In this document: positions 7,941 to 16,282 of the stretch, piece by piece
How the letters are laid out: each line of letters begins with the position of its first letter
Position numbering within the stretch: the stretch's first letter is position 1
Source of the DNA: Hormoscilla sp. GM7CHS1pb
GTDB lineage: Bacteria > Cyanobacteriota > Cyanobacteriia > Cyanobacteriales > Desertifilaceae
Reading direction: 5' to 3'
DNA length: 64,000 nucleotides
Assembly (NCBI GenBank): GCA_014323675.1
Contig: JACONN010000002.1
Coordinates: 2,958,001-3,022,000 of the forward strand
Made by a program: the position numbers and the translations under genes
Notes under the pieces: model-generated
Told to the model about the DNA's origin: nothing
Seen by the model: only the letters and a program-made list of their open reading frames with translations
Databases searched by the model: none

Positions 7941-9440
7941 ATGAGTAAAAAATCAACAACTCCGTCAGTCAGGAGGATCCGCGTGAATCACAGACACCAA
8001 CAAAACCACAATCTGAGTATCATGCGCAGTTGTGCTTGGGCCTCGCTGCTGGCCTTATGCCTGTTACCAGTTGCCCAAGCCCAAAAGACCCCGATCGTAC
8101 CGTTCCGGAAAAATCCGAATACCGGTATAGAGACCAAATCAGAGAAAAATCAGTTATTTGTCAATCCAGGGACTGGTAATGACAGCACTGGCGATGGCAG
8201 CTCAACTGCTCCATTAAAAACCATTACCCAAGCATTGAGGGTCGCCCAGCCCGACACCGTCATCCAATTGGCCCCAGGCACCTATAGCACTGAGACTGGT
8301 GAATTTTTTCCCTTACACCTCAAACCCGGAGTGACGATTTTGGGCGATCGGCCCACCAAAGGCAAGGATATCATTATCCGGGGAGGCGGATATTACCTGA
8401 GTCCCACCTTTGCCCGTCAAAACATTACGATTCTGGGAGCCAACCAAGCCGCGATCGCTGGTGTGACGCTCACCAATCCCCACCCAAGGGGATATGGTCT
8501 CTGGATTGAATCAAGCTCAGTTATGGTAACTGACAATACCTTGACTGGCAGTACCCATGATGGCATTTCCGTGACAGGCAACAGTGGAGGCGCGATCGCA
8601 GGCAACTACTTTGTCCAAAATGGAGCCAATGGGATAACAATCTACGGCATTTCGGGACCAGAGGTGCGGGATAACCACTTTGAAAATACCGGGTTTGGCA
8701 TCAACATTGCTGAGTCCGCTGCGCCAGTGCTGATTGGCAACCGCATCACTGGCAATAAAGACGGCATTCTCGTTCAAGCTCATGCTTTACCCGTCTTGCG
8801 GAACAATACCATCGTAGGGAATAGCCGATATGGGTTAGTGGCGATCGGCCAATCCCAACCCAACTTAGGAACTGCGAATGAGGTGGGAGGCAATATTTTT
8901 AAGAACAATGGCGAACTTGACATTAGCGCCAATTCCAGCAACAATATCCCAGCTTTTGGCAATCAATTAAGCGCATCTCGTACCAGCGGAAAGATCGATT
9001 TTCAAGGAATCGCTCAGCTAGTTTCCGCCGTGCCAACTCCTGCATCTTCCCAAGCTACAGCAACACCCTTACCAGGACCAGATTTTTCGGTCGTTTCCGG
9101 GAGCACCCACCCGGTTGTGTCGCATCCTGCGCACAACATGGGTGGGTGCTCCGGAAACGAAAGTCCGCGGGCCGATCGCCAAGCAGTCCTGCCGCCGCCC
9201 ACAGTTCCTGCACCACCACCGCCAGTCACTCCTCAAAGTTTGCGCTATCGAGTCGTAGTCGAGGCCGCCACTCCCTGGGAACAGAGTCGGGTGCGCGATC
9301 GGGTTCCCGATGCCTTCAGGAGTTTTTCCAGGGGCCGCCGAGTAATGCAAGTTGGAGCCTTCATCAATCTGTCGAAAGCGGAGCAACTCGTGCAACAGCT
9401 CAAAAGTTACAGTATTGTGGCCCGCATCGAACCCTATTAA
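7941..9440 (+). CDS. Exported DUF1565 beta-helix protein with SPOR-like C-terminus
   Basis: Internal residues around 28-48 form a signal peptide (SCAWASLLALCLLPVAQAQ), suggesting the ATG at 8022 or the GTG at 7984 as alternative starts. A DUF1565 region follows (LFVNPGTGNDSTGDGSSTAP, TITQALRVAQPDTVIQLAPG), then right-handed beta-helix coils (NTLTGSTHDGISVTGN, NRITGNKDGILVQAH). A low-complexity linker rich in proline leads to a last ~70 residues that look SPOR-like (MQVGAFINLSKAEQLVQQLK), a fold that binds peptidoglycan. Within the linker lies a 66-bp palindromic repeat (9093-9158) read in frame. It is probably periplasmic or cell-surface. Substrate and enzyme activity are unknown. Confidence 0.85.
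   Translation: MSKKSTTPSVRRIRVNHRHQQNHNLSIMRSCAWASLLALCLLPVAQAQKTPIVPFRKNPNTGIETKSEKNQLFVNPGTGNDSTGDGSSTAPLKTITQALRVAQPDTVIQLAPGTYSTETGEFFPLHLKPGVTILGDRPTKGKDIIIRGGGYYLSPTFARQNITILGANQAAIAGVTLTNPHPRGYGLWIESSSVMVTDNTLTGSTHDGISVTGNSGGAIAGNYFVQNGANGITIYGISGPEVRDNHFENTGFGINIAESAAPVLIGNRITGNKDGILVQAHALPVLRNNTIVGNSRYGLVAIGQSQPNLGTANEVGGNIFKNNGELDISANSSNNIPAFGNQLSASRTSGKIDFQGIAQLVSAVPTPASSQATATPLPGPDFSVVSGSTHPVVSHPAHNMGGCSGNESPRADRQAVLPPPTVPAPPPPVTPQSLRYRVVVEAATPWEQSRVRDRVPDAFRSFSRGRRVMQVGAFINLSKAEQLVQQLKSYSIVARIEPY
9093..9158. repeat. 66-bp palindromic element inside a coding region
   Basis: The element runs from GTTTCCGGGAGCACCCACCC to GGGTGGGTGCTCCGGAAAC, a near-perfect inverted repeat with a loop around GCATCCTGC. 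Being 66 bp it adds exactly 22 codons to the beta-helix gene without a stop. Related copies sit at 23436-23500 and 38979-39088. Confidence 0.85.
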
Positions 9441-9449
9441 TCCATCCCG

Positions 9450-9659
9450 TTCGTAGTAAGCACTTTAGTGCTTCTGGGGTTCGTAGTAAGCACTTTAGTG
9501 CTTCTGAGGTTCGTAGTAAGCACTTTAGTGCTTCTGGGGTTCGTAGTAAGCACTTTAGTGCTTCTGAGGTTCGTAGTAAGCACTTTAGTGCTTCTGGGGT
9601 TCGTAGTAAGCACTTTAGTGCTTCTGGGGTTCGTAGTAAGCACTTTAGTGCTTCTGGGG
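9450..9659. repeat. 30-bp tandem repeat, seven copies, hairpin-forming
   Basis: Seven head-to-tail 30-bp units, TTCGTAGTAAGCACTTTAGT followed by GCTTCTGGGG or GCTTCTGAGG. Each unit contains the perfect inverted pair AAGCACT/AGTGCTT. The array starts about 10 bp after the beta-helix gene stop and could act as serial stem-loops in its 3' UTR. Every frame is open, but there is no sign of a real protein. There are no spacers, so it is not CRISPR. Confidence 0.95.
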
Positions 9660-9738
9660 CGCGAAAGCGCCTAGTAATGAGTGTCAGTTCCCAGTCGTCA
9701 GTTACCTAGGACAGGTGTCTCGGACAGCGAATGCTGTC

Positions 9739-10923
9739 CTACGCCTCTGATGAAGGTAAGATTTGCGCAACCACCCAATCAAAAGTTTGTATCACCCGCC
9801 CCAGGGCAAATTCATCCTGCAAACAATTAGACAACTGAAAAGTCGTCAATCTTCTCTCAGTAGGAGATATCGGCAGGGAAAGACCAATAACACTCAGTTT
9901 ACTTCTCACGTCCATCCATTTTTCCTTACCATTAAATTGTGGGAAGGCTGCATAGGTGCTAGAGGATATCTGTAGTCTGCCATTAATCCCCACTTGGAAC
10001 AGCTCGGAAGCAGATCTCGGTTCTGACTCCACCCAAACAACAAACCCGCCATAGGTATCTCCCGTACCCCACTGAACTTCCACCAACGGTTTTTTGCTCT
10101 TAGCCCATTCATATATCTTTCTAGCTATCTGAGCTTCATCTGGGTTTTGTCTAACTTCATATTCCTGAAAGAAAGAAACTTCATCCCAGCGTCTTCTCTC
10201 CAGAGTCGCACTATATTTTCGCTGCTGCGCTTCTGTTGTCTTACCAATCAATCTGGGAACCAGAGTTTTTAGACCCTCCGCACTCACGTATTGCTTAATC
10301 TCCACCGCCAACACTTCTACCGGGTCCATTTTTTCATTCAGGAACTCCACAACACGCCGCAGTTCCGCCACTATCTCATCTGAGACAAAGACAAGGCGAA
10401 GTTTTCCCGCTTGCAGATTAGTTTTGACCTTTTGCCAAAACTTCTCTTCGTCAGCATCAACCCCGAGAAATTCCTCAAATACCTGCTCGGGATCTTTATC
10501 CTGAGACTTACAATTTGCTTCAAACTGGCTAACTATTGACTCAACTGGCCAGTAAACGATCATATTTGCAGCGTAGTCGAGCATCTGACCGATCGCTTCT
10601 CGCCGGAGGCGAGTATTGCTGTTCCCCTTGACTTCCACCAGAGTCGGAATTGCATCCTGATCCACAAACAAATGATCCAGGGACCATTGTTCATTGCTAA
10701 CCTCTTCCAGAGGCAATGTTACTTCTCGTGATATTAACAACCATCGTCTCGGCGTTGCTCTATCTATCTGGTCTCCTGCCAAGAGGTTAGGATATTTTTC
10801 CAGCAGTTCTTGCAGTCTTTCTTCCGATTCATAGGGTTGTTCTGTCATTTCAACTAGCTGGTCGTTATCCTGAATCAGATAAATTCCTCCACCCATCACG
10901 CATCCCTCTTGCAATTTTGCCAA
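9739..10923 (-). CDS. PD-(D/E)XK nuclease-like protein of unknown function
   Basis: 394 residues. The central motif DHLFVDQDAIPTLVEVKGN (D...EVK) is the catalytic signature of the restriction-endonuclease fold seen in NucS/DUF91-type proteins. It is preceded by a helix-rich segment (EERLQELLEKYPNLLAGDQI) typical of those families. The C-terminal ~200 residues match nothing I recognise. The start at 10923 is only 7 bp after the dapF stop, so the gene probably follows dapF in one transcript; M10 (10896) is an alternative. It could take part in DNA repair or self-defence, but the sequence does not decide this. Confidence 0.75.
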   Translation of the reverse strand: MAKLQEGCVMGGGIYLIQDNDQLVEMTEQPYESEERLQELLEKYPNLLAGDQIDRATPRRWLLISREVTLPLEEVSNEQWSLDHLFVDQDAIPTLVEVKGNSNTRLRREAIGQMLDYAANMIVYWPVESIVSQFEANCKSQDKDPEQVFEEFLGVDADEEKFWQKVKTNLQAGKLRLVFVSDEIVAELRRVVEFLNEKMDPVEVLAVEIKQYVSAEGLKTLVPRLIGKTTEAQQRKYSATLERRRWDEVSFFQEYEVRQNPDEAQIARKIYEWAKSKKPLVEVQWGTGDTYGGFVVWVESEPRSASELFQVGINGRLQISSSTYAAFPQFNGKEKWMDVRSKLSVIGLSLPISPTERRLTTFQLSNCLQDEFALGRVIQTFDWVVAQILPSSEA

Positions 10924-10929
10924 CGGTTA

Positions 10930-11763
10930 TCAATCTATTGTGCCAGAGAACACTCGCTCAGCTGGGCCAGTCATGTAAACCCTGCCCGCTGTTGCCCATT
11001 CTATTTCCAGGCAACCACCGGGGAGTTCAACAGATGTGCGCCGATCGCACTTTCCGGTCAGCACCCCTGCTACTACAGCAGCACAAGCACCCGTTCCACA
11101 AGCAAGAGTAGCACCTGCTCCCCGTTCCCACACCCGCATTTTCACTGACTTTGAATTTATTACTTGGATAAATTCCGTATTGATACGCTGGGGAAATGCA
11201 GTATGATGTTCAAACTGGGGACCAATGGTTTCCAGCTCTATCGCTGCCACATCCTCTACAAAGGTAACACAGTGAGGATTGCCCATGCTCACACAAGTGA
11301 CGACCCAAGAACGCCCCCCTACTTCTATGGTCTGGTCCATCGCCTTTTGGTCAGCATCTGCTAACGTAGTCGGAATTTCTCCCGCCAGCAGCTTGGGCAT
11401 GCCCATATCGACAGTTACTTGACCGGATGCTGTCAGTTGAGGTATCATGACCCCTGCGGGAGTGTGAATCCGGTATTGACTGCGCCCTACGGGTTCTAAA
11501 TCGGCAATAAACCGGGCTAAACAGCGAATCCCATTGCCGCACATTTCTGGTTCCGAACCATCTGAGTTAAAAATCCGCATGCTATAGTCAGTATCTGCAA
11601 GTCCGGGCAGGGCAAAGATCACCCCGTCTGCCCCAATGCCAAAATGGCGATCGCACAATGTCACTGCTACCGACGGCGTCACCTTGGGTTCCGACGAGGC
11701 CCGATTGTCAATCAGAATAAAGTCATTGCCCAGTCCGTGATACTTAGTAAACTCAATTGTCAT
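10930..11763 (-). CDS. dapF: DapF, diaminopimelate epimerase
   Basis: Interconverts LL- and meso-diaminopimelate, the step before lysine and peptidoglycan precursor synthesis. 277 residues. The N-terminal [15 protein letters not shown] motif is present, and both catalytic cysteines are visible: [15 protein letters not shown] in the N-half and [15 protein letters not shown] in the C-half. Length is normal and the ATG at 11763 gives the expected N-terminus ([10 protein letters not shown]). It is transcribed away from hfq across an 84-bp gap, an arrangement conserved in cyanobacteria. Confidence 0.97.
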   Translation of the reverse strand: MTIEFTKYHGLGNDFILIDNRASSEPKVTPSVAVTLCDRHFGIGADGVIFALPGLADTDYSMRIFNSDGSEPEMCGNGIRCLARFIADLEPVGRSQYRIHTPAGVMIPQLTASGQVTVDMGMPKLLAGEIPTTLADADQKAMDQTIEVGGRSWVVTCVSMGNPHCVTFVEDVAAIELETIGPQFEHHTAFPQRINTEFIQVINSKSVKMRVWERGAGATLACGTGACAAVVAGVLTGKCDRRTSVELPGGCLEIEWATAGRVYMTGPAERVFSGTID

Positions 11764-11847
11764 CGCCCTGTCAATCCTCCTACTCGGGGTGATCGTGATT
11801 AAATGGATAAAGCTTTACAATTATAGCGGCACGTACCTACTACAATT

Positions 11848-12060
11848 ATGTCTGAATTCGATACGACGATGCCCAGCATTCGTCAAGTTCAAAATCTGAT
11901 TCAAGAAAAAAATGAGGTCGAGCTGAAACTGGTCACCGACGATCTGCTAGTGGGGAAAATTCGCTGGCAGGATCCCGATTGTATCTGCTTGATAGATCAT
12001 TACGATCAGCCCACCATCGTTTGGCGTCAGGCAGTTGTCTACCTCAAACCCAAAATTTAA
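11848..12060 (+). CDS. hfq: Hfq, cyanobacterial type
   Basis: 70 residues: MSEFDTTMPSIRQVQNLIQE, then VELKLVTDDLLVGKIRWQD, then TIVWRQAVVYLKPKI. This is the divergent cyanobacterial Hfq, with the Sm1 strand pattern but a poorly conserved RNA-binding face. In Synechocystis Hfq is needed for type IV pilus motility through PilB1, not for classic sRNA pairing. The neighbouring divergent dapF supports the call. The ATG at 11848 is the only sensible start. Confidence 0.95.
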   Translation: MSEFDTTMPSIRQVQNLIQEKNEVELKLVTDDLLVGKIRWQDPDCICLIDHYDQPTIVWRQAVVYLKPKI

Positions 12061-12180
12061 CCGCCTCTTACCACCGGTCCTTGGGCTAACACTGGCAGCA
12101 TGGGCAGGGAAGGTAGAGTGGGAACTAGCAGATTCCCAAGTCTAGTCTAACGGCCAGTAGCAACAGAAGCAAAACCGAAA

Positions 12181-13104
12181 ATGACAACTGTGTTTTCAAC
12201 TAAGCCATTAATGTCCCCCACTGGTGCCAGCTGCCTGTTCCAGGCATTGGCAAAAGTTCCGTCTTTGACCCTGGGTCTTTTGGCTTGGGCCGCCTTGAGC
12301 GCTCCGGTGGAAGCTTTACAGGTGCGGGTGAGACCAGATAATCCCCGCATCGGGGATACCTTGTCGGTGCTGGTGGAGTTAGATAATCCGGCAGTTGGGG
12401 ACAGCCCCACCGTGAAAATGGGAGACAATACCTACCCAACCTTTATGGTAGGACCGAATCGCTTTCGGGCTTTGCTGCCTTCAACCCCCTTAGACCGACC
12501 CGGACGTTTGGTTTTCCAGGTGTTTGGAGAAGGAGAGGTCCGTAACATAGCCGTTTGGATGGGAGATCGCAGTTTCCCCACCCAAAGCATCTGGCTGCCC
12601 CCAGACAAAGAATTTCTGGAAGGCACCGATTATGAATTCGATCGGGTAGCTGTCTTCAAGGAACTGGTCACTCCGCAAAAATTCTGGGACGGTCCCTTCA
12701 AACGGCCTCATGGGGGCCCAGTGACAACGGTTTTCGGAGTCCGCCGGTACTACAACGGGGAATTTGCCTTTAACTATTACCATCGCGGTGTAGATTACGC
12801 CGGTGAGACAGGGTCGCCAGTATTGGCACCAGCGGCTGGAAGAGTGGCCTTGGTGGGACTAGAATCAAATGGATTTGAGCTCCACGGCAATACGGTGGGC
12901 ATCGATCACGGTCAAGGAGTATTGAGTATATTTATGCACTTAAATAGGGTTGACGTGCAAGAGGGCGATATGGTAGAAGCAGGTCAAGTAATTGGGGGTG
13001 TGGGTACAACAGGAGCGTCAACAGGCCCTCATCTGCACTGGGGTCTGTATGTCCACGGAAAGTCAGTGGATCCAGTACCTTGGCGATATCAAGGTTTGGA
13101 ATAG
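12181..13104 (+). CDS. M23 (LytM-type) peptidase, exported
   Basis: 307 residues. An N-terminal hydrophobic stretch (VPSLTLGLLAWAALSAPVEA) acts as signal peptide or anchor. An Ig-like segment follows (residues ~50-140), then the zinc peptidase domain with YYHRGVDYAGETGSPVLAP (metal-binding H and D), IDHGQGVLSIFMHL and TGPHLHWGLYVHG (catalytic and metal H). Such enzymes cut peptide cross-links in peptidoglycan, or, if metal-poor, regulate amidases; here all metal ligands are present. It is downstream of hfq by 120 bp with no obvious shared transcript. Likely periplasmic, with a role in wall remodelling. Confidence 0.92.
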   Translation: MTTVFSTKPLMSPTGASCLFQALAKVPSLTLGLLAWAALSAPVEALQVRVRPDNPRIGDTLSVLVELDNPAVGDSPTVKMGDNTYPTFMVGPNRFRALLPSTPLDRPGRLVFQVFGEGEVRNIAVWMGDRSFPTQSIWLPPDKEFLEGTDYEFDRVAVFKELVTPQKFWDGPFKRPHGGPVTTVFGVRRYYNGEFAFNYYHRGVDYAGETGSPVLAPAAGRVALVGLESNGFELHGNTVGIDHGQGVLSIFMHLNRVDVQEGDMVEAGQVIGGVGTTGASTGPHLHWGLYVHGKSVDPVPWRYQGLE

Positions 13105-13317
13105 GGATGGAAATGGGCGTTGCACATTTTTACCGATGATAGCAGTCAATTGTGAATTGTCAAGCGGTTATTTGTCTATTCATGAACATCTATAACTACA
13201 TAAAGATTGACAATTGGTCAATTTTCAATTTTCAATCCCTTTTCATCCCGTCGTTGTGTAACGCCTGGAAATGTAGTTCTCTAATAAAATGAGGCCGTGG
13301 AGAGTAAAACAGGGGTA

Positions 13318-13854
13318 ATGAGTATCCAAAAAATAGTCGAACAGGCAGTACAGGACGGTTATCTGACGCCAGCAATGGAAGCAGAGGTGGGACGGATTTG
13401 TGACACGGCCTCGGAACTGTCCATCGAAGAGTATATGGCGTTGGACAGGTTAATGGGGGCACTTCTGACTGGTGAAGTGGTGGCAGTCCCACGCAAACAG
13501 TTCATTAACGTCATGGAAGAATTGGTGCTGACAGAAGCAATATCACGAGTAGCGGAAATTGAGGCGACCAGCGACTGCACCCTGGACCTGGGAGATATTG
13601 CTGCCTATGCTCTCAACCGGCTGCCTCCCCTATATGCTACAACTGAAGAAGGTGCTAGCTACCAGCGCCAGCGTGCCAAGTCCGAACTCATCAGTTTGAT
13701 TTCCCAGCAAGTAGGTGAGGCGATCGCCCGTTACCTGGATAGACCGGAATTCTTTCCCGAACGGCAAATATTCGGTAAAAGTTCGAGCGATGAAGTGCTC
13801 TCACAAGTTAACTCCTTGCTCAAAAGCAACGCCAAGAAGTACGAGCAAAAATAG
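13318..13854 (+). CDS. ComFB-family protein, possible cyclic-dinucleotide receptor
   Basis: About 178 residues from the ATG at 13318 (MSIQKIVEQAVQDGYLTPAM); a GTG at 13297 would add seven residues and seems less likely. The middle matches late-competence ComFB proteins: NVMEELVLTEAISRV followed by DIAAYALNRLPPLYATTEEG. In cyanobacteria ComFB proteins (CdgR) bind c-di-GMP/c-di-AMP and influence cell size and competence. No membrane segment is present. It precedes the sigma-factor gene by about 150 bp, on the same strand. Confidence 0.85.
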   Translation: MSIQKIVEQAVQDGYLTPAMEAEVGRICDTASELSIEEYMALDRLMGALLTGEVVAVPRKQFINVMEELVLTEAISRVAEIEATSDCTLDLGDIAAYALNRLPPLYATTEEGASYQRQRAKSELISLISQQVGEAIARYLDRPEFFPERQIFGKSSSDEVLSQVNSLLKSNAKKYEQK

Positions 13855-14010
13855 ATCGGTTGAATCTCCGATTTGGCCACTAGCCCACATTGGCTTGGGG
13901 ATGTAGCGAAAATTTGCGCTAAACTGATTGAAATCGTGAAATCTAGGGCAGGGAACCTGCTTCATTGAAGCGGGGTCACCATTATTGGAGTACACGAGCC
14001 CATTAATTTC

Positions 14011-14670
14011 ATGAGTCAATCACTTACTGTATCCTGGTCAACGGTGGGGGCAGCAGCTCCTATAACACCCGTGCAACCCGAAAAACTTTCAAACTACGAC
14101 TTGATCTTAAAATGCCAGGCCGGTCTAAGGCCCGATAGATCGGCCTTCGCGGAATTAGTGCGGCGGTATCAGTCCCATATAGACCGGGTATTGTATCACT
14201 TGGCTCCGGATTGGACCGATCGGGCAGACTTGGCTCAAGAAGTGTGGATTAGAGTTTATCGCCATATTAAGCGATTGCAAGATCCAGTCAAGTTCCGCAG
14301 CTGGCTGAGTCGGATCGCTACTAACCTGTTTTACGATGAATTGCGTAAACGCAAGCGGATGCGACCGCCCCTATCCCTAGATGCTCCCCGGTTATTAGAT
14401 GATGGCGAGATGGGCTGGGAAATAGCTAGCCGGGATCCGGGACCGGAAGAAAATCTGACCACAGCTGAGTTCTACGAACAACTGCATGCGGCGATCGCCG
14501 ATTTGCCAGAGGCTTTTAGAACCACGATCGTGCTTAGAGAAATCGATGGTCGCAGCTATGAGGAAATTGCTGAAATCACAGGGGTGTCTCTAGGAACGGT
14601 GAAATCGCGCATTGCCAGATCTCGTCAGCGCTTGCAACTGCAATCGCAAAATTATCTGGACAGCAAGTGA
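14011..14670 (+). CDS. sigG: ECF sigma factor, SigG-like
   Basis: 219 residues. Region 2 is visible as AFAELVRRYQSHIDRVLYHL plus DLAQEVWIRVYRHI, and region 4 as TTIVLREIDGRSYEEIAEIT with the recognition helix SLGTVKSRIARSRQRL. The gap between regions is short and there is no region 1.1 or 3, so it is a group 4 (ECF) factor. The next gene encodes a one-TM protein of anti-sigma type, as in the SigG pair of Synechocystis and Anabaena, which responds to envelope stress. The symbol rests on this context. Confidence 0.9.
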   Translation: MSQSLTVSWSTVGAAAPITPVQPEKLSNYDLILKCQAGLRPDRSAFAELVRRYQSHIDRVLYHLAPDWTDRADLAQEVWIRVYRHIKRLQDPVKFRSWLSRIATNLFYDELRKRKRMRPPLSLDAPRLLDDGEMGWEIASRDPGPEENLTTAEFYEQLHAAIADLPEAFRTTIVLREIDGRSYEEIAEITGVSLGTVKSRIARSRQRLQLQSQNYLDSK

Positions 14671-14841
14671 GCTCTTAGGGCTAAATCCGAGATAATCAGT
14701 TACGAACGCTACGCGAAAAATCGAAATTCACCGAACTCCCCTCATAGCTGTTGTATGATGTGGCTATTAGGGTAAAATAACTACAGTTGTTAAGTTAGAG
14801 TGGGTGTGCTCCCTATTTGTAAAGAAGGTGGTGACCGGAAA

Positions 14842-15336
14842 ATGAATCCTAACTTAGATACTCTAAGGAGCGAGCGCGATCGCTTTGAGTTAATCAGCGC
14901 TTACCTAGATGGTGAGGTGACCGCTGACGAGCGCAGGCAAGTAGAAGCATGGCTAGATAATGAGCCGGAAGTGCAAGCTCTGTATGAACGGTTGTTGAAA
15001 CTCCACCAAGGATTCGACCTGATGCCAGTACCACCGGCAACAGTGTCAGTGGAACAGACGATAGATGCAGTATTCTCGCGGTTGGACAAGAAAGAAAAGC
15101 ATTCGAGGCGGCTGATTTTGCTCTGGAGTGGCGCAGGTGCGATCGCCGCTATGTTCATTGCGGTGATATCGAGCGTATTATCAGGTGGTGACAGCTTGGT
15201 ACCAAAATTGGTGCAAGCTCCCCAACATACGGTATCTCCAATCAGATCTCCCCAACAAGCAACTGTAGCCCCGATCAGAATGGCCCTGGATAGACCGGTG
15301 GTGAACATTCCCAAAAAACCAGCAACAGCTCCCTAA
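14842..15336 (+). CDS. Anti-sigma factor with one transmembrane helix
   Basis: 164 residues from the ATG at 14842. The N-terminal cytoplasmic part begins with the anti-sigma-like FELISAYLDGEVTADERRQV and WLDNEPEVQALYERLLKLHQ, but lacks the zinc-binding HxxxCxxC. One hydrophobic helix follows (LILLWSGAGAIAAMFIAVIS), and a short proline-rich tail is probably periplasmic. It lies 171 bp after the ECF sigma gene. It most likely sequesters that sigma factor at the membrane and releases it on envelope stress. An upstream in-frame start at 14800 would add an unconvincing leader. Confidence 0.85.
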   Translation: MNPNLDTLRSERDRFELISAYLDGEVTADERRQVEAWLDNEPEVQALYERLLKLHQGFDLMPVPPATVSVEQTIDAVFSRLDKKEKHSRRLILLWSGAGAIAAMFIAVISSVLSGGDSLVPKLVQAPQHTVSPIRSPQQATVAPIRMALDRPVVNIPKKPATAP

Positions 15337-15343
15337 ACACAGA

Positions 15344-15751
15344 TCAAATGCTGGTCCAACACCCGTCCTGCAGCAGCTCACCTCCGAACTGTTGCACCTG
15401 TTCTAGGGTCATCAAGTAGGCCCATGCTAACCCTAAAGATAGGCCGTCCGATTGGAAAACTTCGATTTGGATCCGGTTATAGAGATTAACTCGCTCGGGG
15501 CGATCGCCACCGCGATAACCTTCCAGCTGGTCGAAGGTAGGTAAAATAGTTGGATCGCTAAAGGTAAGTAAAAAGCCGTGGACAGGTTGATCTCCAGGAA
15601 TCATGGCCGGAAAGCCCATGGGCAAGGCAAATAGAAGGCCCATCGCGATCGCCCTTTGAGATGCTACTACCTTGCCTGCACAATAGCGCTCGTAATTGAC
15701 TTCCTCGGGTTTTAAGGTGCCGTAGACAAAGAATTTTAAATCATTCAACAT
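15344..15751 (-). CDS. Gamma-glutamylcyclotransferase-like (AIG2) protein
   Basis: About 135 residues from the ATG at 15751 (MLNDLKFFVYGTLKPEEVNY), preferred over a TTG five codons upstream because a GAGG element lies at the right distance. The YGTLKPEE loop forms the substrate cradle of GGCT-like folds, and E in FDQLEGY is the catalytic acid candidate. Members act on gamma-glutamyl amines or peptides; this protein's substrate is unknown. It is convergent with the anti-sigma gene, their stops being only 8 bp apart. Confidence 0.85.
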   Translation of the reverse strand: MLNDLKFFVYGTLKPEEVNYERYCAGKVVASQRAIAMGLLFALPMGFPAMIPGDQPVHGFLLTFSDPTILPTFDQLEGYRGGDRPERVNLYNRIQIEVFQSDGLSLGLAWAYLMTLEQVQQFGGELLQDGCWTSI

Positions 15752-15766
15752 CGCAGGAGCCCTCAA

Positions 15767-16282
15767 TTCCGGAAGCGAAAACCAAATAAGACGTGTGATG
15801 TTGGTGATAACATAGATAAATTATTTAGTCAAGAATATTTCGGATGGTTTTACCGCTGGGATGAATAAAATGACCGGTATATTAAGTGTAATATAAGAGG
15901 ATACAAAGGTAATCATCGGTAGCTAGTAGGCTCCCAGAGATCTGATGCTCGCGATCGTCCGGTAGTCTGATTTCCCTTCACCATGTTGGCTAACCGGTAA
16001 TCTGTATTCTATGATAATTAGGCTCTGACCACCAGGAACGGTGCGGCTCTTCTGGAGGCCACAGCATGACTGTGGTCCCAAGTTGGCACATGTGGTGTGA
16101 GCGGCAAACAGTTCGCAGTGGCGGCAGGCGGTGTAACTTGATGCTATGATTTAGATTTAATAATCCCATCAAGGGACACCACCAGCGGTACATATAGTTT
16201 GAGGTCTGGTATACTCGAACTCAACCGGCTGCGAGTAGGTCAAAATATGGAAACACCAGACGATCGCGTAGGAGTTTGAAGA
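15767..16282. other. Intergenic region upstream of leuS
   Basis: 516 bp without a credible gene. A hairpin CCACAG-CATGA-CTGTGG is visible at 16059-16075, and inverted GGTGT/ACACC-type segments surround 16100-16190. No T-box or tRNA was recognised. The leuS promoter should lie here. Confidence 0.5.

Noticed and set aside
9450..9659. Possible CRISPR array
   Set aside because: The 30-bp units follow one another with no spacers and no cas genes are near; it is a simple tandem repeat.
9146..9709. 187-residue ORF overlapping the beta-helix gene end and the 30-bp array
   Set aside because: It is out of frame with the real gene and its second half is the repeat read as RSKHFSASGV units.
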